NCBI GenBank assembly: GCA_947650285.1
Contig: CANTFL010001445.1
Span: forward strand, 1,213,971-1,277,970
Direction: 5' to 3'
Origin: Hyaloperonospora brassicae
Lineage: Eukaryota; Oomycota; Peronosporomycetes; Peronosporales; Peronosporaceae
Length of the DNA stretch: 64,000 nucleotides
Below the pieces are notes generated by a model, which searched no databases, had not been told where the DNA came from, and saw nothing but the letters and a program-made list of their open reading frames with translations. Numbering within the stretch: the stretch's first letter is position 1; every line of letters begins with the position of its first letter. Positions 25,379 through 36,800 of the stretch are shown piece by piece. A program made the translations under genes and the position numbers.

Positions 25379-25390
25379 TGGTAGCACTTT
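25379..25390 (+). promoter_or_regulatory. Primer-binding site of element B
   Basis: TGGTAGCACTTT begins two bases after the LTR end. Element E has the same CCTGGTAGCAC at 49268-49278. TGG pairs with the tRNA CCA end; the tRNA species is not identified. Confidence 0.5.
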
Positions 25391-25420
25391 GTAGTCCTTC
25401 CAAGGACCACATCATCCAAC

Positions 25421-26585
25421 ATGTTCATGTTGGATGAAGAAGACACCTTTCACGCCACGCGTGAAGGGTTTACCCATTTGAGTGACATCGAATGGGGTGC
25501 GGTAGAACGAATGAGTTCTACCGTAGGCGAACTCGTCGTTAGCGCCATGTTGGAGTCTCTAGACAGAGACCAACAACATACCGCTATAGCCAAGTTCATA
25601 CAAAATGAACTTGTCGCCGAAAGGGAGAAAGTAGCCTCGATTCACCAGCAAGGCTCTCAACAGGCCGAGCAGTTGAGAGAACTCCATGCTCAACAGACAG
25701 AGCTGTTGAGACAGCAGCAATTCCATGCTGCTGTGGGCGGGACGGCGCATGTGCGTCGTCCCGAGGTCATGAAGGTTGACATCTCCAAGTACAGTGGAGT
25801 TTCGGAGGACTCCCTGTTACTCTGGTTTGTCGAACTCGACAGAGCCCTAAGGGCTCGTCGCGTCGAAGATGAGCAAATGAAACTCACATTTGCTCAGACC
25901 CACTTGGCAGGGTGAGCCAAAATTTGGTCCGTGGGACTCGAGAGTAGCGACACACATGTGTTTAGGTCGCTAGATGACTTCAAGTCCCGGCTCAGACAAA
26001 CGTTTGAGCCGCCACGGGCTGAGTTCAGGGCTCGTTCAGAGCTCGTTCAGAGCTCCTGAAACTCAAGCAGGGTAAGCGGGATGTCCACGCTTACGCCCAA
26101 CATATACGACTCCTCGCGAGTAGTATAACTGCTAACCCAGTCCATGAACACACGTTGTTACGGTGTTCATGCAAGGGCTCGCAGAAGGGCCCGTCAGGAG
26201 CCACCTGTTCCGCCTTGAGCTGAATACGCTGGAAGAGGCGATATCAGCCGCGGAACAGGAGGACTTTAGCATGAGACAGGCTTATGCTAGCTCATACTCT
26301 TATCTTCCACCGAGACGACAAGAGATCGGAGGTCCAGAACCAATGGACCTCTGCTATGTTGAGAGCGAGAGACCTCGCTCTTCGAAAAACAAGCGATTGC
26401 AGAAGTGCAATCGCTGTCAGAAGTTAGGGCATTACGCATACGAGTGTAGTGCTCCACGCCCAGTACCAAACAGTACTGAGCGAAATGGACGTCCATTTAC
26501 CAGAAAGGGCAATGGGCGTAGGTCCAGCGCTGTTGCGAAACCGCAAAAGGGAGACGGACCATCAAAAAATGGACGGGGTCAATAG
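25421..26585 (+). pseudogene. Element B gag (broken)
   Basis: It starts ATG at 25421 (MFMLDEEDTF), with a Gln-rich coiled-coil-like segment at residues 60-105 and a capsid-type segment from about residue 120. TGA at 25913 interrupts it just after THLAG (a CGA-to-TGA change would explain it). An 11 bp tandem duplication at 26030-26051 and a lost base near 26158 shift the frame. The distal frame (26163-26585) has MQGLAEGPVR, QEIGGPEPMDLCYVE and a perfect CX2CX4HX4C zinc knuckle (CNRCQKLGHYAYEC) for RNA binding. Confidence 0.85.
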
Positions 26586-26635
26586 GGGCGGAGCGCCCTA
26601 CTGATCCAGCAACCTCAAGAGAATTCGCAAATCTC

Positions 26636-27030
26636 TTGACGAAAGTTGCTCCAGATACACAATCATTGTGTGTCTATGCACCTGGTGATGAAGTTTCGCT
26701 CATCACCTTGAAGTTGGAAGCGACAAATGATTTGTCGCTTCGTGCCCTAGTAGACTGTGGGGCGTCGAAGAACTTTGTTCGACGCCAGTCACTAGAGGGT
26801 CGTAGGCTCAAGTTCGATGAACGCGACATTCCCCTCACGAGGATGACGGTGCGCCTTGCAACAGGCGCATCGATTACCGTTGAGAAACGTGTAGTAGGAA
26901 TCCACTAAACGTTAGAGGGCGAACAGTACGATGATGTCTTCATCGTACTAGATCTGGATGACAAATTTGATGTCATCCTGGGATTACCTTGGCCCAGAAA
27001 GTACGAGCCAAGAGTGAGATGGCAGCATTG
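26636..27030 (+). pseudogene. Element B protease (broken)
   Basis: Contains LCVYAPGDEVSLITL, then the retropepsin box LVDCGASKNFV (Asp-x-Gly-Ala-Ser) at about 26755, and FDVILGLPWP at about 26970, typical of Ty3 aspartic proteases. A TAA at 26906 and TGA at 27030 break it, and further stops fill 27030-27390 before the RT frame opens. Confidence 0.75.
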
Positions 27031-27390
27031 ATCCGTGAAGATGCCTACCGCTTGTTCATCAGATGGTCATCTGATGAACGTCATGGAGCGTCCACAATCG
27101 TGTGGATGTACTGCGAGTGAGTGCGATGCCCTCACTTGAGGTACGGTCGTTAGCACGACTGCACAAGATCACAGTGTAGTTGATCACTACACTGTGGAGC
27201 AAGCTCCCGGTGGCTGTACATAAGTACAGGCGGCGCCGAAGGTCCACCACTCGAATAAGTCGAGTGGACCGGGACATGGATGCATGCCTAGCGGGAATCA
27301 TCTTACGGGAAGAAACCTGTTGCTTCCAAAGGGCAACATGGAAATCCTAGGTCGACTGGAGAGTCGACCGTAGAGGATCGGTCCCTGAAT

Positions 27391-29603
27391 GTGGGTGCAC
27401 AGCCACAGTCAGAAGACGTCGAGGGAATAAGTCCCCACGTACTTGAGGAAGGAATTCCTCAAGAGTCAATTGATGAGGGATCAGGCCCTCAGCAACCTGT
27501 GGAAGCAAGTTCCCAGGAAGAAACCGAGACGTTAAACGTCTTGGTTAATGACGGATCAAGCGTAGGCGCTTATACGCTTGATCTGATTGTGCCTCCGAAG
27601 TTAACTTCGGAGATAAATCAGTTGCCAACGATAGAACCGAAACGGTTCTTGCGTGATCTATGCAGTGGAAAAGTCAAGCAGATCTGTGTACTCGTAGCGG
27701 ATGATGAGTATATGACCGATTTTTGGTCGGCAACAGTATTTGCTGAGAACGAACGGGTTCTCAGCAGCTCATCGATGGACGAAAGTGTCCTCGATGAGAA
27801 GACTCGGATTGGGCGATACACGTCTCAATCCTGGGAGTCACTTCAGGCAAATACTTTGTATAAGGATTTGATCGAATTAAAGGACGTATTCCCTGAATCC
27901 GTACCTTGCGAGTTGCCTAAGGACAAAGGCACTCGACACGAGATCGAGCTCAAACCGGGATCGAAGTACTGTGTCATGAAGCAGTGGCCACTGCCTCGTG
28001 AACAAGTACTAGCGATCGACAAATTCTTTGACGATCGCTTAGCAGCGGGCCATGTGAGGGAATCAACATCCCCTCACAGCTCTCCGACCTTCTGTGTGCA
28101 AAAGGCCACAGGAGGATGGCGGATAGTGCAAGCATTAAAAAAATTGAATGCTGCAACGGTACCGGCTCAGACGCCGATACAGAGGAAGGACGTAATTATA
28201 GATGGTATGTCAAAGAGTACCATCTTTTCGTCCATGGAGAGGATGGATGGGTTCTATCAATTCCTCATGCGTGAACGGAACATCCCGTTCACGGCAGTGA
28301 GTACCCCCAGCGGTATGCTGTGGGAGTGGCTAGCGATGCCACAGGGGCTGAGCAACGCCCCTGCAACATTCAACAGATGTGTCACAAATCTGTTGAGACC
28401 GGTGCGTGATTTCGCACCGAGTTACTTCGACGATGTGTTCGTCCATAGTCGGGCTATGGACGGAAAGACGGACGTTGAAGTTCACAGAACTCACGTTCGT
28501 CAGGTTCTTCAACTTATGCGCAAGCATCAGTTGTACGCAAATCTCAAGAAGTGTATATTCGCGGCTAGCGAAATACCACTTCTTGGATGCATCGTGGGTA
28601 AACACGGCGTACGCCCTGATCCCGAAAAGATCAAGGCGATCACCGACTGGCCAGTGCCAGTCGATGTCAAGGGACTAAGGAAGTTCCTTGGTCTAGCGGC
28701 GTACTTGCACAAGTACTCGCGCAACTACGCCGAGACGACTGTTCATCTTTCTTGCTTGCTCAAGAAAAATGTCAAGTCATGGAATGCTGAGTGCCAGCGT
28801 TCCATTGAGGGTATCAAGCAAAGCTTGATGCAATCGCCGATCTTGGCGATTGCAGATCAGGACAGACCATTTCATGTGGTCTGTGACGCCAGCGATTTCG
28901 CAATCGGCTGTGCGTTAATGCATTTCGACGCAGTTGGCGCGGAGCGCGTTATCTGTTATCAGTCGCGTCAGCTGCAGGCAGCTGAGCGCAATTACCCAGT
29001 GCATGACAAGGAACTCCTTGCCATGAAGTACGCACTGGCTAAGTTTCGCGTCTATCTCTTGGGAGATAGACCGTTCATCGTCTATACGGACCATGCGTCA
29101 TTACGCACGGCCGTAAACAGCCCACATCTCTCGCAAAGGATGGCGAGGTGGCTATCTTTCTTCGCGGAGTATAGCTTCTCCGTGGAGTATAAACCAGGAA
29201 GACTAAACAGCGTTGCTGATGCGCTTTCGCGCCGGCCCGATTTCGAGCCGGACGCACAACCAAACAGTGAGGAAAAGCCCACTTTTGCGACACTGTCAGT
29301 CAGTGTCCCGTCGTCAAGTTTACTTGACGACGTACGACAGGCATACGCAGAAGATAAGGATCTTCTGCGATTGATGGATCATCTGGTGAATCCATCCAGT
29401 AAATCCATGAGGAATTTACCGGCTTTGTACCGATCCTCATCGGATCGATGTAGTACACGCAACGGATTGCTGTACTATACAGCTGTTGCCGACGACACGC
29501 CTCGTGTCGTCGTACCCGATCATCATGATACTATACAGCTGTTGCCGACGACACGCCTCGTGTCGTCGTACCCGCTCATCATGGAGTTTACGCATCATGT
29601 ATG
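27391..29603 (+). pseudogene. Element B pol, first part: RT, RNase H, start of integrase
   Basis: A long open frame. RT has the motifs FCVQKATGGWRIVQALKKLN, LWEWLAMPQGLSNAPATFN and the catalytic SYFDDVFVHSRAMDG at about 28420. RNase H has FHVVCDASDFAIGCALM (28870-28920), NYPVHDKELLAMKYAL, YTDHASLRT and NSVADALSRRPD. The frame then enters the integrase N-terminal region, where a 56 bp tandem duplication (29473-29584) shifts it. At 29603 it is cut by the 11.2 kb insertion. Downstream coding resumes at 40836 with YECHDAPTGGH. RT and RNase H look chemically intact; the element cannot be autonomous. Confidence 0.9.
29473..29584. repeat. 56 bp tandem duplication in B integrase region
   Basis: TACTATACAGCTGTTGCCGA and the following bases recur at 29529 with only about one change near the end of the unit. 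As 56 is not a multiple of three, it breaks the pol frame. Element C has a single copy at the matching place. Confidence 0.85.
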
Positions 29604-31420
29604 TGTGGCAAAGCCATTAATTAAATTTTATGATATGGATCGGTGGCCATCTAATTGAGGCGCCACGTACTGGTGAAAATGGCACCAAGTGATCTGGCGA
29701 TCCGATGAGAGACGGAAGGTGATCCCACGGATATCGACGGACCGATCCAACGGTCGGCCAAAGGATGGACGTGGAACGGTCTGAGACGAGGCGCAGAAAG
29801 GGGTGATTTTCTTGGAACAATCTGGGACGAGTCGCAGACATCGATGATTTCCACGGTGCAATCTGGGACGAGGGACTAGATTGAACCAGAAGACCGATCT
29901 GAACTGAGAAAGGTACTTCTGAGACCAATCGATGCGACGTGACTCTGTGACAAAGTTGCAGCATCCAGGTGATCGAAGATACACATCACCGATCTCCAAT
30001 GGGAGTACTGATTTAGGTTAATTATGGACCGATCTGGAAGTGCGGATGTTTGTGGGAGTCCGTGGGACCGTTTTGAGAATTGTGGATGGTCCCATTGTGC
30101 GGATAAATCCTTGAGGATGGTATCGGACCATGCACAACTAACGGAAGAACATATAGGGCCGGATCGCACTGTGTCGATCCTCAACGATCTCGAATTGGGC
30201 ATCAGATCGGTCATGTTCCCTGCTGATTATGGATATATCGATGATGGAGCTATTGGATTGTGATATACATGCTTGTTGAAGGTCCATGAGTGATGTCGCA
30301 AAAGTTCAGACCGAAAGAGACAGTGGAAGCCGGTCGAATGGACGTCGCAAAATGGATTTAGACACATTCGGCATTTGGATACTATTTTGGACTTTTCGGT
30401 ACTAAAATTTGGTATTAGGTACCGCATTTGGAATTTGCTCCCTTTTTAGTGTCTAGGTACGATATCGGGAGTATTGGCGCTATCTTTGGAGCACAGGTCA
30501 CGAGATTTCGACACGTGTTCAAGGGGGCGGTCAAGCTTAAAGGTGATATCGGTTTGGAGAGTGACCTACAGTTTGGAATAGGCTTAAGGATAGGATGGCT
30601 ATTAATTTGGTTGGATAATAAAACAGTTACCGTTTTTACATATAAAGCACGTCGCAGACTTCTCTTCCGGGCAGGATATTTGGCCTCCCGTCGATCAAGA
30701 GACGTCGCACGCGCCGTGTTTCGTGTACTCACCTTGGATTGTTTGGCCAAGGTGGGGTTAAGGTAACTCAACTCAACTCAAACTGCTAGGGTAGCAGCAA
30801 ACAACGGTAAAGGAAAAGGATTTTGGTTACAAGATCGCGAGGCGGCTCAAGTGGTCAGAAGATCTGGACAAGGAGTTCAAGACAAGACCGAGCAAGACCG
30901 AAGCGATCTACAGGGAAGATCGGCACGTTTCATTTTGGCGAAACAAGCAACCGATCCACCCACATTGCGCACTTCCGGCAAGATCGGCCGATCCCAAGAC
31001 CAGATCGGACCGATCCCAACGCAAGATCGACGCAACACTACTATTTGCTGAGTGAAGATTTCCGCACAGCGAAGACCCCGATCCCGAAGACAAATCGAGA
31101 TCGGTGTGATTCAAGATCGAGATCGCGACATCGCCCAAGAGTGACTGCCGCGACTCAAGATCAAGATCGCAGAACCCCGTTCGTGGTGTGAAGATTTCCG
31201 CACCGGAAGCGAACGCTCAACCCCAAACCTCTCAGCGAGATCGACATCTCCCAAGGCCGTTACGAAGAGCTCAAGCCAGCCCAACCGACGGGTACACAAG
31301 GTGAGCACAAGGTTATACAGCAAGGCACGGATCGGAGTACCCCTTCCGTGAGTCGGCAAGTCTGGGCAAGTGGAAGATCGACACTCACTAAAGTAATGTT
31401 GTGAGATCGACTTCACCACA
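29604..31420 (+). repeat. F-family LTR, plus orientation (outer LTR left arm plus inverted U5 segment)
   Basis: 1817 bp, TGTGGCAAAG...CACCACA. Base differences split it. The left arm (to 30877) differs from both LTRs of F. The U5 part (30878-31420) matches F's own 5' LTR (38473-39015) and not the outer remnant 40290-40835: for example, it has the CGATCCACCC variant rather than CGATTTGTCC. That is the signature expected if this piece was flipped in from F's 3' LTR. Confidence 0.85.
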
Positions 31421-32688
31421 AACTCCTTGTCCAGATCTTCTGACCACTTGAGCCGCCTCGCGATCTTGTAACCAAAATCCTTTTCCTTTACCGTTGTTTG
31501 CTGCTACCCTAGCAGTTTGAGTTGAGTTGAGTTACCTTAACCCCACCTTGGCCAAACAATCCAAGGTGAGTACACGAAACACGGCGCGTGCGACGTCTCT
31601 TGATCGACGGGAGGCCAAATATCCTGCCCGGAAGAGAAGTCTGCGACGTGCTTTATATGTAAAAACGGTAACTGTTTTATTATCCAACCAAATTAATAGC
31701 CATCCTATCCTTAAGCCTATTCCAAACTGTAGGTCACTCTCCAAACCGATATCACCTTTAAGCTTGACCGCCCCCTTGAACACGTGTCGAAATCTCGTGA
31801 CCTGTGCTCCAAAGATAGCGCCAAACCCCCGTACCTAGACACCAAAAAGGGAGCAAATTCCAAATGCGGTACCTAATACCCAATTTTGGTGCCGAAAAGT
31901 CCAAAATAGTATCCAAATGCCGAATGTGTCTAAATCCATTTTGCGACGTCAATTCAACCGGCTTCCACTGTCTCTTTCGGTCTGAACTTTTGCGACATCA
32001 CTCATGGACCTTCAACAAGCATGTATATCACAATCCAATAGCTCCATCATCGATATATCCATAATCAGCAGGGAACATGACCGATCTGATGCCCAATTCG
32101 AGATCGTTGAGGATCGACACAGTGCGATCCGGCCCTATATGTTCTTCCGTTAGTTGTGCATGGTCCGATACCATCCTCAAGGGTTTATCCGCACAATGGG
32201 ACCATCCACAATTCTCAAAACGGTCCCACGGACTCCCACAAACATCCGCACTTCCAGATCGGTCCATAATTAACCTAAATCAGTACTCCCATTGGAGATC
32301 GGTGATGTGTATCTTCGATCACCTGGATGCTGCAACTTTGTCACAGAGTCACGTCGCATCGATTGGTCTCAGAAGTACCTTTCTCAGTTCAGATCGGTCT
32401 TCTGGTTCAATCTAGTCCCTCGTCCCAGATTGCACCGTGGAAATCATCGATGTCTGCGACTCGTCCCAGATTGTTCCAAGAAAATCACCCCTTTCTGCGC
32501 CTCGTCTCAGACCGTTCCACGTCCATCCTTTGGCCGACCGTTGGATCGGTCCGTCGATCTCCGTGGGATCACCTTCCGTCTCTCATCGGATCGCCAGATC
32601 ACTTGGTGCCATTTTTCACCAGTACGTGGCGCCTCAATTAGATGGCCACCGATCCATATCATAAAATTTAATTAATGACTTTGCCACA
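31421..32688 (-). repeat. 3' LTR of element F, lacking its U5 end
   Basis: The minus strand starts TGTGGCAAAG at 32688 and ends at GGAGTT (31421). The remaining about 543 bp of U5 now sits inverted next door. It has a 7 bp deletion (AATACTCCCGATATCG reduced) relative to the other copies at about 31822. Confidence 0.85.
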
Positions 32689-32702
32689 ACCTCCCCCTGT
32701 AC
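32689..32702 (-). promoter_or_regulatory. Polypurine tract of element F
   Basis: Minus strand GTACAGGGGGAGGT abuts the LTR start TGTGG, aligned with the tracts of A and D. Confidence 0.65.
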
Positions 32703-33434
32703 TGAAGTCCGTTTGGGCAGCAAGAGGCTTCAGTCCAGTAACTCATCAACTTCGTTCCAAGCAGTCAAGTCCATCCCATGACCTCCTCGACGCGTCTTCC
32801 CACTTCGCCAGTACCCTCGGAGTGTTCTACCGCATTTTGTCGCCGGATCGCGATCTGTCACCCAGATCGATCCATATCTCCACTTTTCCCTACAGACAAC
32901 CGGATCGACATCCTGAGATCAGCCCATCCCACTCTTCACCAGATCGATAGTTACATGGGCTCCACTAATATCTCCATTCAATCGACCAGGATCGCCAGAT
33001 CATCAGTCTCGGCTTAGATCGCTATTCATTTGAACAAGATCGTCAGATCATTCTGCTTTACCTGGATCGCCATTCTTAGTAGAATTCGAAAATGATAGTA
33101 CATCAGATTTCATTATCATCTTTCGTCACATCTTTTATCGTTGTATCACCCTGCCAAATCAATCTCGCTCTCCATCAACTAGTTGGTAATTCAGTTCCAT
33201 ACTCATATACGAACAGCCCATTCCTCTGGCATGTACTACCTCCAAGTACACCCTTCAAACCCATTCCACCAGCATATGCTACCTCCTAGCACACCCGTCA
33301 ACCGATATCCTGCGCCACATACAGCCTCCCGGTATGTGCTTTCACCGCCTTACAGCCATATGCAACCTCCTTGCATACTCCAACCACACCTAACCTCCAG
33401 ATCGGTGTTCGACCCTTTGTGCAGCTTCTTCTAA
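32703..33434. other. Element F 3' internal region without a convincing gene
   Basis: In A and D this position holds the antisense ORF. Here only short plus-strand frames exist, with no residue pattern shared with that ORF. There are degenerate repeats of a TATGC(T/A)ACCTCC-AGCACACC unit at 33220-33390. F appears to have lost, or never had, the antisense gene. Confidence 0.5.
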
Positions 33435-33848
33435 TTACCTCGCCTTGAATCGATTCCGGCTTGCTCGATCACGATCACATTTCTGCGACAAATACACGCA
33501 ATTTACATCTGCATCATCTATCCAAGTCGGGTCGCTAGAGCCTTTCCAATACTTCCCGACTGGACCGTGTACTCGTCCAACCCGTGGTTTTCGTCCAGAT
33601 CGCACGTCTTCTGTTCTTTTCACTTCGAACTTATCATCCTCTCGACCTCCTTCCCAGCTATCGTCCGGCCACAATACTTCATCAAAGTCCACTCGGTCAA
33701 TATCGTATACCGTCAAACAGATTATTGGACGATCCTGAAACATCTTGACCTGCTTCAACTTCGAAACATGAACCGTCGAGAACAACCTGTATGGTTTACC
33801 ATCAATATCCAGTCGTACGATATCATCCTCCACATTTGACGGCCTCAC
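33435..33848 (-). CDS. Element F: integrase C-terminal tail and chromodomain-like segment (frameshifted from main ORF)
   Basis: A 137-codon frame with KPYRLFSTVHVSKLKQV, LWPDDSW, then a chromodomain-type stretch ending in DPTWIDDADVNC. It corresponds to D pol residues about 1650-1780 (KYRLFPIVHVSKLKRV, LLPEDSW, DPSWVDEVDLNC). It overlaps the end of the big F ORF in another frame. A one-base loss right after GPFR would separate them. The aromatic and W-x-P-like positions of a chromodomain are only partly kept, so chromatin binding is uncertain. Confidence 0.65.
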   Translation of the reverse strand: MRPSNVEDDIVRLDIDGKPYRLFSTVHVSKLKQVKMFQDRPIICLTVYDIDRVDFDEVLWPDDSWEGGREDDKFEVKRTEDVRSGRKPRVGRVHGPVGKYWKGSSDPTWIDDADVNCVYLSQKCDRDRASRNRFKAR

Positions 33849-36800
33849 GAAACGGTCCGTGCCACATATGGGCTAAACTTCGTGCATATTCCTCCTTGAA
33901 CCGATAGAGATAAAGCCGCAACTCCTCTTCACGACTAATCTGCAGTGGATTACAATCCGCATTATAGCGGTCGATCCCCACCGTATCGGTCTCTGCGGTC
34001 ATCACGGTGGACTGTCTATGCTCTTCACTGTATCCCATATCGGTCTCTTTTTTACGGTGGTGACTGAATTCTTTTCTGTCAGGATCAACATCACTAGAAT
34101 TTCCCCACTTGATCGCCTTTGCCCCCTCCTCGATCTTCAAGTTATCAAATCGGTAGGGTTCCACAGCGTCACAGCTCATAGCCTTGGTGGCATGTATCAC
34201 AGCAGGAGACAGCATATCACCAATCACTCCAGGTAAGTCATTGTAAGTCCCTGTCATAGCTGCGTCTCCAAGCTGTCGATTGTCTCGTCCTTGTAACACA
34301 CAATCACGAGTCGACATCCCGCCTGACTGACGTCTGGACTCTCCATGCACCGTATCACTATCGTCAGGGTCTCCGTCTTTGGTCGCGCTATCTTCGCATA
34401 CCCATCTATTCAATTCGATCGACGCTTGATTGATCTCCACCTTGACCTGCGCCGGCGATCTCGCACCCTCGTTTCCCTTCGACAATCTCACGGTCACAAT
34501 CATTTCGAGTCCTTTAACCAGTTGGGAATGCTCTTCTTGCGACTCACCATCCTTGAACCCGATCCCGTCTGCCTGACTGCTGGACCGTTCTTGTAACAGA
34601 TCAGCTACCTCAGACTCGGTGTCTTCGTTCATAATCTCCCTTGTAGCGTCAATCTCTTGCTTCGGTCGGTCTTGTATCCACTCGACTCTTTTATCGTCGC
34701 ATACCGATTTTGTCCATTCAATCGACGCTTGATCGATCTCCACCTTGACCTGCGCCGGCGATCTCGCACCCTCGGTTCCCTTCGACAATCTCACGGTCGC
34801 AATCATTTCGAGTCCTTTAACCAGTTGGGAATGCTCTTCTTGCGACTCACCATCCTTGAACCCGATCCCGTCTGCCTGACAGCTGGACCGTTCTTGTAAC
34901 CGATCAGCTACCTCAGACTCGTTGTCTTCGTTCATAATCTCCCTTGTAGCGTCAATCTCTTGTTTCGTTCGGTCTTGTATCCACTCGACGCTTTTAATCT
35001 TCTTTTTAGTATCCATCTCTGAAGGTATCTTCATACACAGTCGATATCCACTTGTAGGATGATCGCCGCAGAGAAATCGGCGCCCCCAGTCCAGATCAGC
35101 TAGCAAATTGAGATATAATAACAGACCATTACACTCGTCTTCAGCACCTTCGCGACCCTGATCCACGTGATCTTGATTCGCAATATACCTTTGACCACTA
35201 ACTCGATCTTGATTGATAGAAAACTCAAACGATCCATCGGGTAAATGTGAAATCAATCTGCGATCTTGACAAGTCGAACACGGTGGTTCACCTTCGCGAT
35301 CTTCTCGATCTTCTCGATCTTGATCGACGGAAAACTCAAACGATCCATCATGTGAATGCAGGTCGTTTTCGCCATATCGATCTCCACTTGTAGGGTGATC
35401 ACCGCAGAGAAATCCACGCCCCCTGTCCAGATCAGCTTCGAGATCTTGATTTATACCATACGTTTGATGACTTTCTCGATCTTGATCGATAGAAAGCTCA
35501 AACGATCCATCGGGTAAATGTGAAATCAATCTGCGATCTTGACAAGTCGAACACGGTGGTTCACCTTCGCGATCTTCTCGATCTTCTCGATCTTGATCGA
35601 CGGAAAACTCAAACGATCCATCATGTGAATGCAGGTCGTTTTCGCCATATCGATCTCCACTTGTAGAGTGATCACCGCAGAGAAATCCACGCCCCCTGTC
35701 CAGATCAGCTTCGAGATCTTGATTCATACCATACGTTTGATGACTTTCTCGATCTTGATCGACAGAAAGCCCAAACGATCCATCAGGTAAATGCGAAATC
35801 ACTTTGCGATCTTGACAGATCCAGTACTGCGAGTCACCTTCGGGATTTTGATCCGTAGAATTTCCTTGACCTCTTTCTCGATCTTGATCAATAGAAAGCG
35901 TAAACGGTCCATAGTGAGAAGGCGGATTCATTCCGCAGTCTCGATCTGTCGAATACTGTGTTTCATCATCGCGATCTTGACATGTCCAATGCTGTGGGTC
36001 ATCTACATAATCTCGATTCATTACATAGGAGCGATCACTTTCTCGATCTTGATCAATATGACGTTGAACCGATCTATCGTGTGAAGGATGAACCACTCTT
36101 CGATCTCGTTCCGTCAAATACTGTAGATCCTCTTCGCAATCCCGGTCAGCAGAACTCTGAAACGATTCATCATGTGAGAGTATATCGACGACGGCATTCT
36201 CTTCTCCTGACGCAGATTTGATACTTTCTCCTCCCGTTTCAGCTTTAGAAATCCGATGTGTAATTACTGCCGCTTCCCTCGCCGTTTCCACCGGATCATC
36301 GTTTGATCGTGTCATTAACTCTATCGATTTAACATAGTTAGCAGGATTCGCTGGAGATTCGATCCATTCATTATCGGGCCACTTCCATTGTTCATCTGTA
36401 GTATTTTCATACGCTAAGGTTTGACACTCCTTGTATCGGCCAGATCCATACAACACGTATCCTTGAGATCTTGGTGTTGTCTCGCCTTTCATCCACATAC
36501 CGAGTGTGGTATGTGGTGGTAACACGATCTTCTGATCACCAATATTCGTCACCTGCAGATATAATAGCTTGCCAGGGCCGTATCTTACTGTTGGCACCCA
36601 ATCCAGTCCTCGTGCGATCCACAACCTTGAGAACGCTTGACTAATACCGATCTTCACCTCCGTAGATTCTCCAACAGGGATCTCGATGGGTTGATCAGTA
36701 GCTTTTATCTTTTTCACCTTCGATTTATACGGTGGACGTTGTCCTGAGAAGATAATTGGATTCTCATCCGATTGTTTTCGTGAAAGGTAGTATTGTTGAT

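Noticed and set aside
30415..31191. Arg/Ser-rich frames of 100-120 codons repeated at 31527, 38701, 39121 and elsewhere
   Set aside because: All are within F-family LTR copies; the residues reflect GATC-rich sequence read in different frames.
32675..32950. 91-codon plus-strand frame as an antisense gene of F
   Set aside because: It starts inside the LTR and shares no residue pattern with the antisense ORF of D or A.
34380..36100. Regularly spaced repeats as a CRISPR array
   Set aside because: Units of 273 and 303 bp are contiguous, coding and without unique spacers, and the genome is eukaryotic.
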